From Nocardioides islandensis (lineage in GTDB: Bacteria; Actinomycetota; Actinomycetes; Propionibacteriales; Nocardioidaceae): a stretch of 64,000 bases of DNA. The notes beneath the pieces were generated by a model, which searched no databases, was not told where the DNA came from, and saw only the letters and a list, made by a program, of their open reading frames with translations. A program made the translations under genes and the position numbers. Each line of letters opens with the position of its first letter. Position 1 is the stretch's first letter. Positions 31,925 through 40,838 of this stretch are shown here, one piece after another. The stretch spans positions 124,001-188,000 of the forward strand of contig NZ_JADKPN010000007.1 in the NCBI RefSeq assembly GCF_015352455.1, in the 5' to 3' direction.

Positions 31925-33241
31925 TCAGCCGCGTGGGTCGGTCACGCGCCCGACGAACAGCGGGGTGCCGTGCTCGACGTCGTGGATGACGAACAGGAAC
32001 GGTCGGTCCACGACCAGCGGCACGGTCTCGGGCATCGACGTGCCTCCGACGGCGACGGCCGTGGCCGCGGCCGCCTCGGTCCCGGCCTCGTCGACGGCGA
32101 TCCATGCCTGGTGGGCGACGTCGGTGATGCACAGGCCGTCGGCGTCCTCGGTCATCCCGGAGAAGTCGGCGGCCGAGGGGTCGAACGCGGTCGGCATGCC
32201 GAGCGCACCGAGGACCTCCGCCAGGTCGGAGGCCGGCCGGAAGGTCCACTTCGGGAGGCTCAGGCTGACTGCCGTGGAGGACACGTTCGCGATGTACGTC
32301 GCCAGGTTGCCCGGCGCCACCTGCTGCTCCTCGAAGGAGGCCAGGTCTTCCGGCAGGAGGACGGTCATCGCCAGCGTGCCGCCGTAGTAGGGCAGCCGGA
32401 CGACGCGGCACCCGTCGACCTCGGCGTACCCCGCCCCCATCAACGTTCCGCGCATCGTCGGCACGTCGACGGGGTCACCACCGTCGACGTGGAACGGCAG
32501 GTCCGCCGTCGCGTGCTCCTCGAACGTCGTCTGCCAAGGCGCCTTGAAGTACAGGGCGTTCACCAGCACCAGCTTCGTCAGCGCGTCGACCGACCCCGGA
32601 GGCAGGATCTCCGGGATCCGGTCGTGGGTCTGCTCCGCGGTCCAGGCGTTGACGGCCACGCGGCCCGCCTCCGTCGCGCCGGCCCAGTCGACGACCCGCA
32701 TGCCGGCGCCGTACGACGCGGCGAGCGTGTCGAGGTACGCCGGCCGCCACGGCGTGGCCTTGTCCCCGAAGAGCGCGTTGGCGCTGTCGAGCTTGATCAC
32801 GGCCGGTTCGTCGCCCGGGCGCTCCTCGGTGATCGCCAGGGCCTCGACGGCCTGGGTCAGCGCGCCGAGCCCGCCGTTGTACGCCGCCAGGTCCAGGTCA
32901 GCGATGTCCAGACCGAGCACGTGGGCCATCTCCCCGGCGGTGGCGCCGACCGCGCCGTTGGCGGTCATCGCGAGCGCGACCGCGACCGAGTACGGCGAGA
33001 GTGCGAGGTTGCCGGGCGTCCCCGCCAGGCCGCCGTACAGCCCGCCGCCGAGGCGGTGCATGACAGCGACGACCGGCGCGATGACGGCCGGGTCGCCCGG
33101 AGTGCGCTCGACGTCGGAGGAGACGAGGTCCACGTCCTCAGCATGGCTCGTGCGGTCGCCGCCGCAGGCGGCGAGGGAGGAGACGCTGGTCGCGAGGGCC
33201 GCGAGCCCGATCAGGCGGAGGACGTCGCGGCGCGTGGGCAT
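31925..33241 (-). CDS. Serpin-family protease inhibitor, Tat-type lipoprotein
   Basis: A 438-residue serpin. MPTRRDVLRLIGLAALATS is a twin-arginine-like signal and LAAC (Cys 26) a lipobox, so it is probably anchored outside the membrane. The serpin core runs from NLALSPYSVAVALAM to VVDRPFLFVIHD. The reactive loop hinge is GTEAAAATAVAV, as in inhibitory serpins with small residues at P12-P9. Aligning to alpha-1-antitrypsin places P1-P1' at Thr-Ser in GGT|SMPE, one residue being fewer before the Pro-Glu. It would inhibit a serine (or cysteine) protease by the suicide mechanism. The start at ATG 33241 gives the complete signal. Bacterial serpins are sporadic. Confidence 0.92.
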   Translation of the reverse strand: MPTRRDVLRLIGLAALATSVSSLAACGGDRTSHAEDVDLVSSDVERTPGDPAVIAPVVAVMHRLGGGLYGGLAGTPGNLALSPYSVAVALAMTANGAVGATAGEMAHVLGLDIADLDLAAYNGGLGALTQAVEALAITEERPGDEPAVIKLDSANALFGDKATPWRPAYLDTLAASYGAGMRVVDWAGATEAGRVAVNAWTAEQTHDRIPEILPPGSVDALTKLVLVNALYFKAPWQTTFEEHATADLPFHVDGGDPVDVPTMRGTLMGAGYAEVDGCRVVRLPYYGGTLAMTVLLPEDLASFEEQQVAPGNLATYIANVSSTAVSLSLPKWTFRPASDLAEVLGALGMPTAFDPSAADFSGMTEDADGLCITDVAHQAWIAVDEAGTEAAAATAVAVGGTSMPETVPLVVDRPFLFVIHDVEHGTPLFVGRVTDPRG

Positions 33242-33245
33242 GCGG

Positions 33246-33674
33246 CTAGCACGGATCCGGCGAGGCCGGGGTTCCGGCCCGCGCGGCGTCCTTCTCGGCC
33301 TGGCTGCGCAGCACGCAGAACTCGTTGCCCTCCGGGTCGAGGAGGACGGCCCAGCCGGTGCCCGGGCCCCACTGCCCACGGAGGTCGTTGAAGATCGTGG
33401 CGCCCGCGGCCAGCACGCGCTCGGTCTCCTCGTCGCGCGTGCCGGACCGTGGCACCAGGTCGAAGTGCAGGCGGTTCTTGCCGGGCTTCTCGTCCGGCAC
33501 CTCGATGAACAGGATGTGGTGGCCCGTCGCCGGGTCGAGGATCATGCACTCCTCGTGGCCGGGCTCGTTCGGGTCGCCGTCGACCATCTCGTAGCCGAGC
33601 AGCGTGCGCCACCACTCCGAGAGCTCGTAGGCGTTGTGGCAGTCGACCGAGGTGTGCGAGACGAAGCAGGTCAT
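33246..33674 (-). CDS. VOC-family (glyoxalase/dioxygenase-fold) protein
   Basis: A 142-residue protein of the vicinal oxygen chelate superfamily. It contains two beta-alpha-beta-beta-beta modules: CFVSHTSVDCHNAYELSEWWRTLLGY (first His) and NRLHFDLVPRSGTRDEETERVLAAGA (second His), ending GWAVLLDPEGNEFCVLRS (Glu), giving plausible metal ligands His-His-Glu. The actinobacterial group with this length often includes uncharacterised glyoxalase-like proteins. The gene ends four bases after the serpin start codon on the same strand, so the two may be co-transcribed. The reaction is unknown. Confidence 0.88.
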   Translation of the reverse strand: MTCFVSHTSVDCHNAYELSEWWRTLLGYEMVDGDPNEPGHEECMILDPATGHHILFIEVPDEKPGKNRLHFDLVPRSGTRDEETERVLAAGATIFNDLRGQWGPGTGWAVLLDPEGNEFCVLRSQAEKDAARAGTPASPDPC

Positions 33675-33738
33675 GACCCCGACCCTGCCTCAGCAGAGCG
33701 CGCGGACGCGAGCAGATTTGCCGGCCGGCGAGGAGCGC

Positions 33739-33912
33739 TCAGTGCAGGACGAGGTCGACGGTGCGGCCGGAGGCCGAGCCGGGGACCGACGGCGGCACGC
33801 AGTCGCAGGTGTCCGAGCAGGGCAGGAAGGTGTGGGGCGCGTGGCCGCACGCGGTGCACGGCATCTCGTGCGACAGGTGAGCGGTGTGCCGCTCGGTGAC
33901 GGTGTCCCACAT
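33739..33912 (-). CDS. 57-residue Cys/His-rich protein
   Basis: A short gene starting at ATG 33912 with a very strong ribosome site (AAGGGAAGGAGAAGGGCC) and ending at 33741-33739. The protein has Cys at residues 19, 22, 32, 36 and 38 and His at 9, 12, 15, 24 and 27: a CTACGHAPHTF knuckle followed by CSDTCDC. This suggests a single zinc- or iron-binding site. No membrane segment is seen. Function is unknown. It stands alone on the minus strand, 64 bases from the VOC gene. Coding is supported by the ribosome site and typical third-position G/C. Confidence 0.72.
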   Translation of the reverse strand: MWDTVTERHTAHLSHEMPCTACGHAPHTFLPCSDTCDCVPPSVPGSASGRTVDLVLH

Positions 33913-34091
33913 GGCCCTTCTCCTTCCCTTTCTCGCGCGTTGGCGGTGACCTTGGTAAGGATGGTCGACGGTCGCAGGAGATACGTCCGTTTCGACGGGA
34001 ACAGACCGAGAAGCTCATCGGCCTAGTCCGAACGGGCCACAAGGCCTGGGGCAACGGGGTCAGGAACTGGTCCGGACCGGTCTAGAACGCG

Positions 34092-34128
34092 GCACTCGCC
34101 CGCCAGCCGGTGGCTGACGGGCGAGTGC
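34092..34128. terminator. Strong hairpin, terminator of the secreted cupredoxin-like gene
   Basis: GCACTCGCCCG (34092-34102) pairs with CGGGCGAGTGC (34118-34128), and inside it CAGCC/GGCTG extend the stem around a GGT loop, giving about 16 base pairs. It begins 11 bases after the stop at 34139 on the minus strand. The adjoining gap 33913-34091 contains no gene. Confidence 0.75.
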
Positions 34129-34138
34129 GTCCGCGTGG

Positions 34139-35008
34139 CTACTTCAGGGTGATGACGCGGTGCATGCCCATGAACACGTGCGGCATGCCGCCCATGCTGG
34201 CGTCCGGCCAGAAGCAGAGCATCACGTACTTGCCCTTGGGCAGGTTGTAGCGGAACTCCGCCGAGTAGCCGGGGCTGAGCACCCCGCTGTCGATGCCGAT
34301 GTCGAAGTTGACCGGCGGTGGACCACCCGGTCCCGACTGGATGGACTTCACCCAGGTCTTGAAGTCCGCGTAGGTCATGCCCTTCTTGAGCTTGGCCATG
34401 ATGATGAAGTGGTTGTTGGTCGCCGCGTTGGTGAACTGCATCAGGCCCTTGTGCGGGATCGACGCGGGCTTGCGCGCCCAGCTCGTGTCCAGCCGGGCCT
34501 TGATCCTCGCGTCGGCCTGCGGCATCACGTTGCCCGTGTCGACACCGTCCACCGTGAAGGCGAAGAACTTCGCCGCGTCGTTGGTGTTGGTGTCCACCGC
34601 CCAGTAGCTACCGAGGTCCAGGTCGACGACCAGGATGTCGGCGGTGTCGTCGGCCTGCATGCCGCCGAGCAGGGTGATGTTGGCCTCGAACCGCTTGAGC
34701 GCCTTGATGTTGTTGCCGTCCAGACCCTTCTCGATGTCGCGGGCGGCCTCGGCCGGCGTGTAGCCCGCGGCCGGGCGCACCAGCTGGAACGCCGAGCCCT
34801 TCTTGGCCGCGCTGGTGACCGAGAACGTGTTGACACCAGGCTGGATCACGGTCGGCATGGTGACGACACGCTTGGCGCTGATGGTCACCGCGACGGGAGG
34901 AGTAGCCGCGGCCGACTGCGCCGGCGCTGCCACACCGATCGCGGTGAGGCTGGCTGCGCCGACGAGCGCCAGGCTCACCGTCGCAGCGTGGATCTTCGGA
35001 ACTTTCAT
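34139..35008 (-). CDS. Secreted cupredoxin-like protein
   Basis: A 289-residue exported protein with a signal peptide (~1-35, AxA site near QSAAA). The N-terminal half is beta-rich (VNTFSVTSAAKKGSAFQLVRPAAGYT). The C-terminal half has NNHFIIMAKLKKGMTYADF, a GPPP turn, and GKYVMLCFWPD...MPHVFMGM. The His, Cys, His and Met of this last part have the order of type 1 copper ligands. Similar actinobacterial secreted proteins exist but have no proven role. It is divergent from the multicopper oxidase gene (159 bases apart), suggesting a shared copper or redox role outside the cell. Copper binding is inferred. Confidence 0.68.
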   Translation of the reverse strand: MKVPKIHAATVSLALVGAASLTAIGVAAPAQSAAATPPVAVTISAKRVVTMPTVIQPGVNTFSVTSAAKKGSAFQLVRPAAGYTPAEAARDIEKGLDGNNIKALKRFEANITLLGGMQADDTADILVVDLDLGSYWAVDTNTNDAAKFFAFTVDGVDTGNVMPQADARIKARLDTSWARKPASIPHKGLMQFTNAATNNHFIIMAKLKKGMTYADFKTWVKSIQSGPGGPPPVNFDIGIDSGVLSPGYSAEFRYNLPKGKYVMLCFWPDASMGGMPHVFMGMHRVITLK

Positions 35009-35167
35009 GTGATGTCCCCCGGTTCCTGCACCAACCGCTCCCGGCCCTTCCGAGTGCCCGGTGCCCGGCCACTTTCTACCCGGAGGGGCCGTGTTGCCGC
35101 GACATATATGTGGGAGGAGATGCCGATACGCCCCCTGGGCTAGACCACTTCACCTCATCAGCGCCGA

Positions 35168-37042
35168 ATGACGTTGGTGATCTCGGGTCGCGTCACGCAC
35201 ACTGCCGTCGTGGCGTCGAGGGGGGTCCGCCTGGTGGCCGGCCGGGTGGGCATGGTGGCACTGATCGCCCTGGCGGTGGGCTTCACGGCCGCCGATCCGC
35301 TGGGCGCCCGCACCCAGGCCGTCTCGGCGCGGCCCTCGGCCGCCCGGGACGCGGTGACGATCGTGATCGGCGTCGGCGGAGCGGTCCACGGCTACTCCCC
35401 TCGGTCGGTCTCCGTCGAGCGCGGCGGTCAGCTGGTCGTCCAGAACGACGACAACGTGACGCACACGGTCACCTCGGAGGCGGTCGGCACCCAGGGCGAC
35501 CCGCTCTTCGACCAGCTCGTGCCCGCGCACTCGAGCCGCACCCTCGTGCTTCCCTCGACGCTGGGCGCCGGGGAGTACGCCTTCTACTGCAGCTTCCACC
35601 CCACCATGCACGGGACGCTGGTCGTGACCGGCGAGCCCGGCCAGGTGCCGGAGCCGCCGGACTTCGAGCAGGAGCTGCGGATCCCTGAGGTGCTGAACGG
35701 CAGCGACCTCACGATCCACGTGCGCCGGGCGCCGGTGCGCGTCATGCCTCACGGTCCCAGGACCCGCATGTGGACCTACGGCGGCACGTTCCCGGGGCCG
35801 ACGATCAAGCGACCCACGGGCACGACGACCCGGGTCACGTTCGTCAACGACCTGCCTCGGCGAGCCGGGTCCCTGACCGTGCACCAGCACGGCGGGCACC
35901 AGACCTCGGCCGATGACGGCCAGCCGACACGTCAGCTGATCGTGCGGGGCGACAGCCGCACGTACACCTACCGCCTCGTCGAGGGCGGGAAGCCGATGCC
36001 CGCGAGCTTCCGCTTCTACCACGACCACCGGATGGGCCGGACCGCCCCCAACAACTGGCGCGGACTCCAGGGCATGTTCCTGGTGACCGACGAGCGGGAG
36101 GAGCGGCTCGGCCTCCCGAGTGGTCGCTTCGACGTCCCCTTGCACATCTCCGAGCGCAGCTTCACCCCGCACAACCAGCTGACCGATCCCTTCCCCGGCG
36201 CCCGCATGCACGAGTGGATGACCGGTCCGCAGGCACCCCCGAACGACGCCACCGTGGGCCGGCGGGTGCTGGTCAACGGTCAGTTCGCGCCGTACCTGAA
36301 GGTGCGGCCGGGCCGCTATCGCCTGCGCCTGCTGGACGCCTCCCTCTTCTCGGCGTACGACTTGGCGCTCTCCAGTGGGCGACCCTTCGTCCAGGTCGGC
36401 ACGGGCAGCGGACTACTTCCTCACAAGGTCGTCCGCCAAGACATCCTGCTCGGGCCGGCGCAGCGCGCGGACGTCGTCGTCGACTTCACGGGGCAGGCGG
36501 GCGAGAACGTCCTGTTGTCCTCGATCCCCCGCAGCGACGCAACGGTGGGGACGGGCACGCGGTCGGCCGCGATCATGCAGTTCCGGGTACGTGGGCGGCC
36601 ACCGACGCGCGATGCCCGAGTTCCCGATGCCCTCCGGCCCGTCCCCCACCTCGACGTGCCGAGCACCGTGTCCAAGACGTGGACCTTCGACCTGACCAAG
36701 TCAGGTCACGGCTCCTACTGGTCGATCAACGACAAGATGTTCGACCCGGGGCGAGTGGACCACCGCGTACGGCTCGGCTCGATCGAGCGGTGGCGGCTTC
36801 GCAACACCAGCGACGTGACCCACTACGTCCACCTCCACGAGGAGCAGTGGCGCACGATCAGCCGCGACGGCAGACCTCCGCCGCCGTGGGAGCGCGGCTT
36901 CGAGGACACCTGGCGCCTCGACCCGGGGGAGACCGTGGAGGTGGCCGCTCGCTTCACCGACTACCGCGGGGTGTTCATGGTGCACTGCCACATGCTCGAC
37001 CACGAGGACCACGGGATGATGGCCCAGTTCGAGGTCTACTAG
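35168..37042 (+). CDS. Multicopper oxidase (CotA-like) with extra N-terminal blue-copper domain
   Basis: A 624-residue exported oxidase. A signal or anchor segment (~18-45) leads to a plastocyanin-like domain (~65-155) with NVTHTVT and YCSFHPTMHG supplying type 1 copper ligands His, Cys, His and Met. The following ~460 residues are a three-domain oxidase of the CotA/laccase type: HQHGGH, RFYHDHRM, HYVHLHEEQW, and HCHMLDHEDHGMM hold all type 1, 2 and 3 ligands. Such enzymes oxidise phenols, bilirubin, Cu(I) or Mn(II) with O2. The stop overlaps the convergent cysQ gene end by four bases. The extra domain could pass electrons to the oxidase core. Confidence 0.9.
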   Translation: MTLVISGRVTHTAVVASRGVRLVAGRVGMVALIALAVGFTAADPLGARTQAVSARPSAARDAVTIVIGVGGAVHGYSPRSVSVERGGQLVVQNDDNVTHTVTSEAVGTQGDPLFDQLVPAHSSRTLVLPSTLGAGEYAFYCSFHPTMHGTLVVTGEPGQVPEPPDFEQELRIPEVLNGSDLTIHVRRAPVRVMPHGPRTRMWTYGGTFPGPTIKRPTGTTTRVTFVNDLPRRAGSLTVHQHGGHQTSADDGQPTRQLIVRGDSRTYTYRLVEGGKPMPASFRFYHDHRMGRTAPNNWRGLQGMFLVTDEREERLGLPSGRFDVPLHISERSFTPHNQLTDPFPGARMHEWMTGPQAPPNDATVGRRVLVNGQFAPYLKVRPGRYRLRLLDASLFSAYDLALSSGRPFVQVGTGSGLLPHKVVRQDILLGPAQRADVVVDFTGQAGENVLLSSIPRSDATVGTGTRSAAIMQFRVRGRPPTRDARVPDALRPVPHLDVPSTVSKTWTFDLTKSGHGSYWSINDKMFDPGRVDHRVRLGSIERWRLRNTSDVTHYVHLHEEQWRTISRDGRPPPPWERGFEDTWRLDPGETVEVAARFTDYRGVFMVHCHMLDHEDHGMMAQFEVY

Positions 37043-37845
37043 TCCGTGCCGTGCCGGCGCACGAACTCGATGATCGCCTCGGAGAGCTCCGGGCGGCACA
37101 CGATGAGGTCGGGCAGGTAGACGTCGTCCTGGTTGTACTCGAGCTCGCTGCCGTCGATGCGCGAGCAGAAGAGTCCCGCCGAGCGGGCCACGGCCACCGG
37201 GGCGGCGTTGTCCCACTCGTACTGCCCGCCGGCGTGCACGTAGGCGTCGGTCACGTCCCGGACGACGGAGATCACCTTGGCCCCGGCCGAGCCCATCGGC
37301 ACCAGCTCGGCGTCGATCTCGGCGGCGAGCGCCTCGACGAACGCCGGGGGGCGGGTGCGGGAGACCGCGATCCGCGGCCTGGCCGACGTGCGGTCGGGTA
37401 CGACGGGTGGCGCGGCGGTGCTGAACGTCTCGCCGAGCGCGGGCTGGGCGACGGCGCCGGCGACGAGCTCGCCCTTGTGCCACAGGGCGACGTGCACCGC
37501 CCAGTCGTCGCGCGGGGGCTCGGAGAACTCCCGGGTGCCGTCGAGCGGGTCGACGATCCACACGCGTTCGGCGTGCAGGCGGGCCTTGTCGTCCTTGCCC
37601 TCCTCCGACAGCACGGCGTCGTCGGGGCGGTGGTTGGCGAGCAGCGTCATCAGCAGCTCGTGGGCCGCCCGGTCGCCGGCGTCCTTGAGCTCCTTGCCCT
37701 CGAGTCCCTCCGCGCGGACCTCGAGCAGTCGCTCCCCGGCGACCGTGGCCAGCCACTCGGAGAGGACGTGGTCGTCGGCACCGGGCGGCGGCGTGCGGCC
37801 AGCATGGTCCGCGTGGTTGTCGATCACGGTCGCCACCCTAGCCAC
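37039..37845 (-). CDS. cysQ: 3'(2'),5'-bisphosphate nucleotidase (inositol monophosphatase family)
   Basis: A 268-residue Mg-dependent phosphatase. VLSEEGKDD and WIVDPLDGTREFS are the family's metal-binding motifs, and YEWDNAAPVAVARSAG is the C-terminal one. The sequence is closer to the CysQ branch (PAP to AMP, sulfate assimilation) than to inositol phosphatase; the split is not absolute. The GTG at 37845 gives a short, polar N-terminus. It converges with the multicopper oxidase, overlapping four bases. Nothing next to it belongs to sulfur metabolism, although cbs lies 30 kb away. Confidence 0.83.
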   Translation of the reverse strand: MARVATVIDNHADHAGRTPPPGADDHVLSEWLATVAGERLLEVRAEGLEGKELKDAGDRAAHELLMTLLANHRPDDAVLSEEGKDDKARLHAERVWIVDPLDGTREFSEPPRDDWAVHVALWHKGELVAGAVAQPALGETFSTAAPPVVPDRTSARPRIAVSRTRPPAFVEALAAEIDAELVPMGSAGAKVISVVRDVTDAYVHAGGQYEWDNAAPVAVARSAGLFCSRIDGSELEYNQDDVYLPDLIVCRPELSEAIIEFVRRHGTD

Positions 37846-37859
37846 GGGCCGTGGCCGGC

Positions 37860-38459
37860 CTATCGGTTGAACCGCTGCTGGGTCGTCTCCAGCCCGTCGG
37901 CGACCAGCGACTCGACCGCGTCGGCGGCCTCGACGACGTTCATGTCGAGCTCCTTGCGCTCGGTGGCACTGAAGTTCGACAGCAGGAAGTCGGCGGGGTC
38001 CTGGCGGCCGGGCGGTCGGCCCACGCCGACCCGGACCCGGTGGAACTCGCCACTGGACAGCGACCCGCGCATGGACCGCAGCCCGTTGTGCCCGTTGTCA
38101 CCGCCGCCGAGCTTCACCCGCAGCGCACCGAACGGGATGTCGAGCTCGTCGTGCACCGCGACGATCCGCTCCGGGGGCACCTTGTAGAACTTCGCCAGCG
38201 TCGAGACCGGTCCGCCGATCTCGTTCATGTACGCCCGCGGCCGGGCCAGCACGACACGAGGCGTGTCCGGCCCGATCGGTCCGAGGCGGCCCTCGACCAC
38301 GTCGGCACGACCGGACTTGTGGGCGCGCAGCGGCGAGCCCATCCGCTCGGCGAGCACCTCGACGACGAGGTACCCGACGTTGTGGCGGTGCCCGGCGTAC
38401 GCCGGGCCGGGGTTGCCCAGCCCGACGACCAGCCAGACCGGCGCGGGATCGTCGCTCAC
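37860..38459 (-). CDS. pth: Peptidyl-tRNA hydrolase
   Basis: A 199-residue enzyme that recycles peptidyl-tRNAs dropped during translation. The N-terminal [22 protein letters not shown] contains the catalytic His and Asn, and [17 protein letters not shown] and [13 protein letters not shown] are the other family signatures. Length is normal. The start is at GTG 38459. It follows the ribosomal L25 gene by 65 bases on the same strand, the usual actinobacterial order rplY-pth, and ends 14 bases before the cysQ start. Confidence 0.95.
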   Translation of the reverse strand: MSDDPAPVWLVVGLGNPGPAYAGHRHNVGYLVVEVLAERMGSPLRAHKSGRADVVEGRLGPIGPDTPRVVLARPRAYMNEIGGPVSTLAKFYKVPPERIVAVHDELDIPFGALRVKLGGGDNGHNGLRSMRGSLSSGEFHRVRVGVGRPPGRQDPADFLLSNFSATERKELDMNVVEAADAVESLVADGLETTQQRFNR

Positions 38460-38524
38460 GTCAGCCTTCCGACCGAACAGCCGGCCCAGGTCACGCCCGA
38501 GCCGGGCACGACCTGAGCGGGGGA

Positions 38525-39229
38525 TCACTCCTCGTCGCCACCCTCGGCGGACTCGCCACCCTCGGCGGACTCGCCCTCCTCGCCCTCGGCGGCCTCGGCC
38601 TCCGCCGCGACCTCCTCGTCGCTGGGCTCGTGGACGATGCCGACCTCGGCCTCGGCCTCGGCGAGCTCGGCCTCGACCTCCTCGGCGGACTGCGCCTGCG
38701 TGATGTTGATGACCAGGGTCTCGGGGTCGACCACGAGCGTGGTGCCGTCGGGCAGCACGAGCTGCGCGGCGAGGATCTGGGTGCCCGCCTGCAGGCCCTG
38801 GATGTCGACCTCGATGTACTCGGGGATGTGGGTTGCCTCGGCCTCGACCTGGACCGTGGCGTTCTCGGTGACGACCAGCGTCTCGGGGGCGGCGTCGCCC
38901 ACGGTGTGGATCGGCACGTCGACGGTGACCTTCTCGCCGCGGCGGACGGCCACGAAGTCGATGTGCTCGAGGACCCGGCGGATCGGGTCGACCTGGACCT
39001 GCTTGCTCAGGACGAGCTGCTCGGACCCGTCGATGTCCAGCTCCAGCAGGGCGTTCGCACCGCCGTGCTTGAGGGCCATCATCGTCTGGTGGCCCGGCAG
39101 GGTCAGGTGGATGGGGTCGTTGCCGTGGCCGTAGACGACCGCGGGGATCTTGTTGTCGCGGCGGATCCGACGGGCGGCACCCTTGCCGAACTCCGTGCGC
39201 TTCTCGGCGGTGATCTTCTCGGCAGCCAT
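38525..39229 (-). CDS. rplY: 50S ribosomal protein L25/general stress protein Ctc
   Basis: A 234-residue protein that binds 5S rRNA in the large subunit. Residues ~1-95 are the L25 domain ([23 protein letters not shown]), ~96-190 the TL5/Ctc C-domain ([19 protein letters not shown]), and the last ~45 residues are an acidic Glu/Ala/Gly tail. The long Ctc form is common in actinobacteria. A GAGGAG sequence lies upstream of the ATG at 39229. It heads the pair with pth. Confidence 0.95.
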   Translation of the reverse strand: MAAEKITAEKRTEFGKGAARRIRRDNKIPAVVYGHGNDPIHLTLPGHQTMMALKHGGANALLELDIDGSEQLVLSKQVQVDPIRRVLEHIDFVAVRRGEKVTVDVPIHTVGDAAPETLVVTENATVQVEAEATHIPEYIEVDIQGLQAGTQILAAQLVLPDGTTLVVDPETLVINITQAQSAEEVEAELAEAEAEVGIVHEPSDEEVAAEAEAAEGEEGESAEGGESAEGGDEE

Positions 39230-39341
39230 GCGTGTGGTCTCCTCGTGCTGATGTCGGTGAGCCCCAGCGGAGGACCAGTGAGGAGGGCCGCGCGCGACGG
39301 GCGGCCCATCGAACCCAGTGGCCGGCCCAGTCGATCACGGC

Positions 39342-39363
39342 GGACCCGCAGGGTGCGGGGCCT
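39342..39363. terminator. Hairpin after the flavoprotein gene
   Basis: CCCGCA (39345-39350) and TGCGGG (39354-39359) pair around GGG, extended by outer GG/CC. It lies about 95 bases beyond the stop of the flavoprotein gene (39456) and upstream of the L25 gene, both on the minus strand. A terminator is likely. The gap 39230-39455 shows no gene. Confidence 0.5.
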
Positions 39364-39455
39364 CCCTCGCCGAGGCAACCTGGCGAGTCTAGGAGACGCT
39401 CCCGCTCCCGCGCGAATCGCGCGTGGGCGAGGCGCACCGCGCCTCGGACGGTGGG

Positions 39456-40583
39456 TCAGCGCAGCATCTCGTCGACGGCCAGCCTGGCCGACGACGGACA
39501 GCCCTTCGTGAAGCCGTAGAAGGGTCCGAAGTCGCGCGTGCTGGCGAACCCGGTGACGAACAGGCCCCTCAACGAGGTCTCGAAGCCGGGGCTGAGGTCG
39601 GGGAAGCCGTCGGTGACCGAGACGCGGTCCAGGACACCGGCGAGGTACGGGACGGCAGCCAGGTCGGCCCGGTAGCCGGAGGCGAAGACGACGTGGTCGA
39701 CGGTCAGCAGCTGCCCGTCGGACAGCGTCAGTGTCACGTCGTCATCACCGGACGCGACCGCGGTGACCTCGGTCAGCGGGTGACTGGTGACGACCCCGGG
39801 CTTCAGGCGCGGGGTCAGCCACCACTCGAGCGTGAGCCGGCCGACCTGCCAGAACTGGAGCGCGATGGCCTGCTGCTCGGTGGCCGGCAGGTCTCGCCAC
39901 CAGCCGCGGACGGCCAGGGTCTGCTCGACGAGCGGGTCGACGAACTTCCAGCTGACCTTCTCGAACGCGGGTGTCTCGTGGCGGTGCACGACGTCGACCT
40001 TCGTCGCGCCGTGGTCGCAGAGCAGCGCGGCCCACTCGTAGGCGCTCTGCCGTCCGCCGATGACCGCCACCCGTCTCCCGGCCAGGTCGTCGAAGTCGAC
40101 CAGCTCGCTGGTGTGGGCCCGGCGGTCGGCGGGCACGTCGTCGTACCAGGCCGGCAGCTGGGCGAAGTGCCGGATGCCGGGGCACGCCAGCACCTTGTCG
40201 GCGGTGATCGACGAGCCGTCCGCCATCGCGGCCGTGAAGACGCCGTCGGCGGTCAGCTCGGCCACCACCCGCCGGTCGGCCTCGATGCCCTTGCGCCGCG
40301 CGAACCAGTCGGTGTGGTCCAGGAACACCCGGATCGGGATCGGGTCCACGTCGGCCGGGTCGAGGCCGGCGTCCTCGAAGTACGCCTCGAACGAGTCGTG
40401 GCCGGCGGCGTCCAGCGACCAGTCCGGCCCGGAGCGGAGGTACATCTCCGCGGGCATCTGCTCGCGCCAGAACGCCATCGGCAGGCCGACCATGTGGGTG
40501 TCGATGCCCCGCTCACGGGCGTACGCCGCCGCCGAGTAGGCGTAGGGGCCCGCACCGATCACCAGCAGGTCGGCGCGGGTCAC
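39456..40583 (-). CDS. FAD/NAD(P)-dependent oxidoreductase, flavin monooxygenase-like
   Basis: A 375-residue flavoprotein with two dinucleotide-binding motifs: VIGAGPYAYSAAAYA (FAD, residue ~8) and RVAVIGGRQSAYEWAALL (NADPH, residue ~170). VVFASGYRADLAAVPYL is a late ATG-like motif of the flavin monooxygenase/N-hydroxylase group. It ends with FGPFYGFTKGCPSSARLAV. This layout fits enzymes oxidising amines or sulfides, but the substrate is not evident. The start is GTG 40583. It is divergent from the polysaccharide locus across 255 bases and may not be part of it. Confidence 0.8.
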   Translation of the reverse strand: MTRADLLVIGAGPYAYSAAAYARERGIDTHMVGLPMAFWREQMPAEMYLRSGPDWSLDAAGHDSFEAYFEDAGLDPADVDPIPIRVFLDHTDWFARRKGIEADRRVVAELTADGVFTAAMADGSSITADKVLACPGIRHFAQLPAWYDDVPADRRAHTSELVDFDDLAGRRVAVIGGRQSAYEWAALLCDHGATKVDVVHRHETPAFEKVSWKFVDPLVEQTLAVRGWWRDLPATEQQAIALQFWQVGRLTLEWWLTPRLKPGVVTSHPLTEVTAVASGDDDVTLTLSDGQLLTVDHVVFASGYRADLAAVPYLAGVLDRVSVTDGFPDLSPGFETSLRGLFVTGFASTRDFGPFYGFTKGCPSSARLAVDEMLR

Positions 40584-40622
40584 CCGCCGAGCATAGGAGG
40601 TCACATCGCCCGAGGGTTCGGG

Positions 40623-40662
40623 ATCCCCGCGGGCGTTCGGACATATACCTGATCGCGGGGAT
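40623..40662. promoter_or_regulatory. Inverted repeat in the leader of the polysaccharide locus
   Basis: ATCCCCGCG (40623-40631) and CGCGGGGAT (40654-40662) pair perfectly across a 22-base spacer that contains ACATATACCT, one of the few AT-rich points of the region. TATCCT at 40683-40688 would also fit a -10 box. The gap 40584-40838 is the probable promoter region of the plus-strand polysaccharide genes; no gene is seen in it. Confidence 0.4.
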
Positions 40663-40838
40663 GCGCAGGGATCCACCTCGCCTATCCTCCGTAACAAGGG
40701 GGATCGAGGCCTGGCTCGTTCGAGTGATGCTCGGGCCCGGTTGCGAGATGCGGGGGGCATTTCGATGAGGCGTGAAGTCGGCTGGTGCGTCAGACGCGCG
40801 CGCCCGATGCGCACCGCAGAGACCCCTCGATGTGAGCG

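Noticed and set aside
28603..31989. Very long plus-strand reading frame opposite mfd
   Set aside because: It is the antisense of a firmly identified mfd gene; the protein is Val/Leu/Asp/His/Arg-rich with no domain, a normal artefact of high GC DNA. The same applies to long frames opposite cbs, the SIS-nagA region and the glmU gene.
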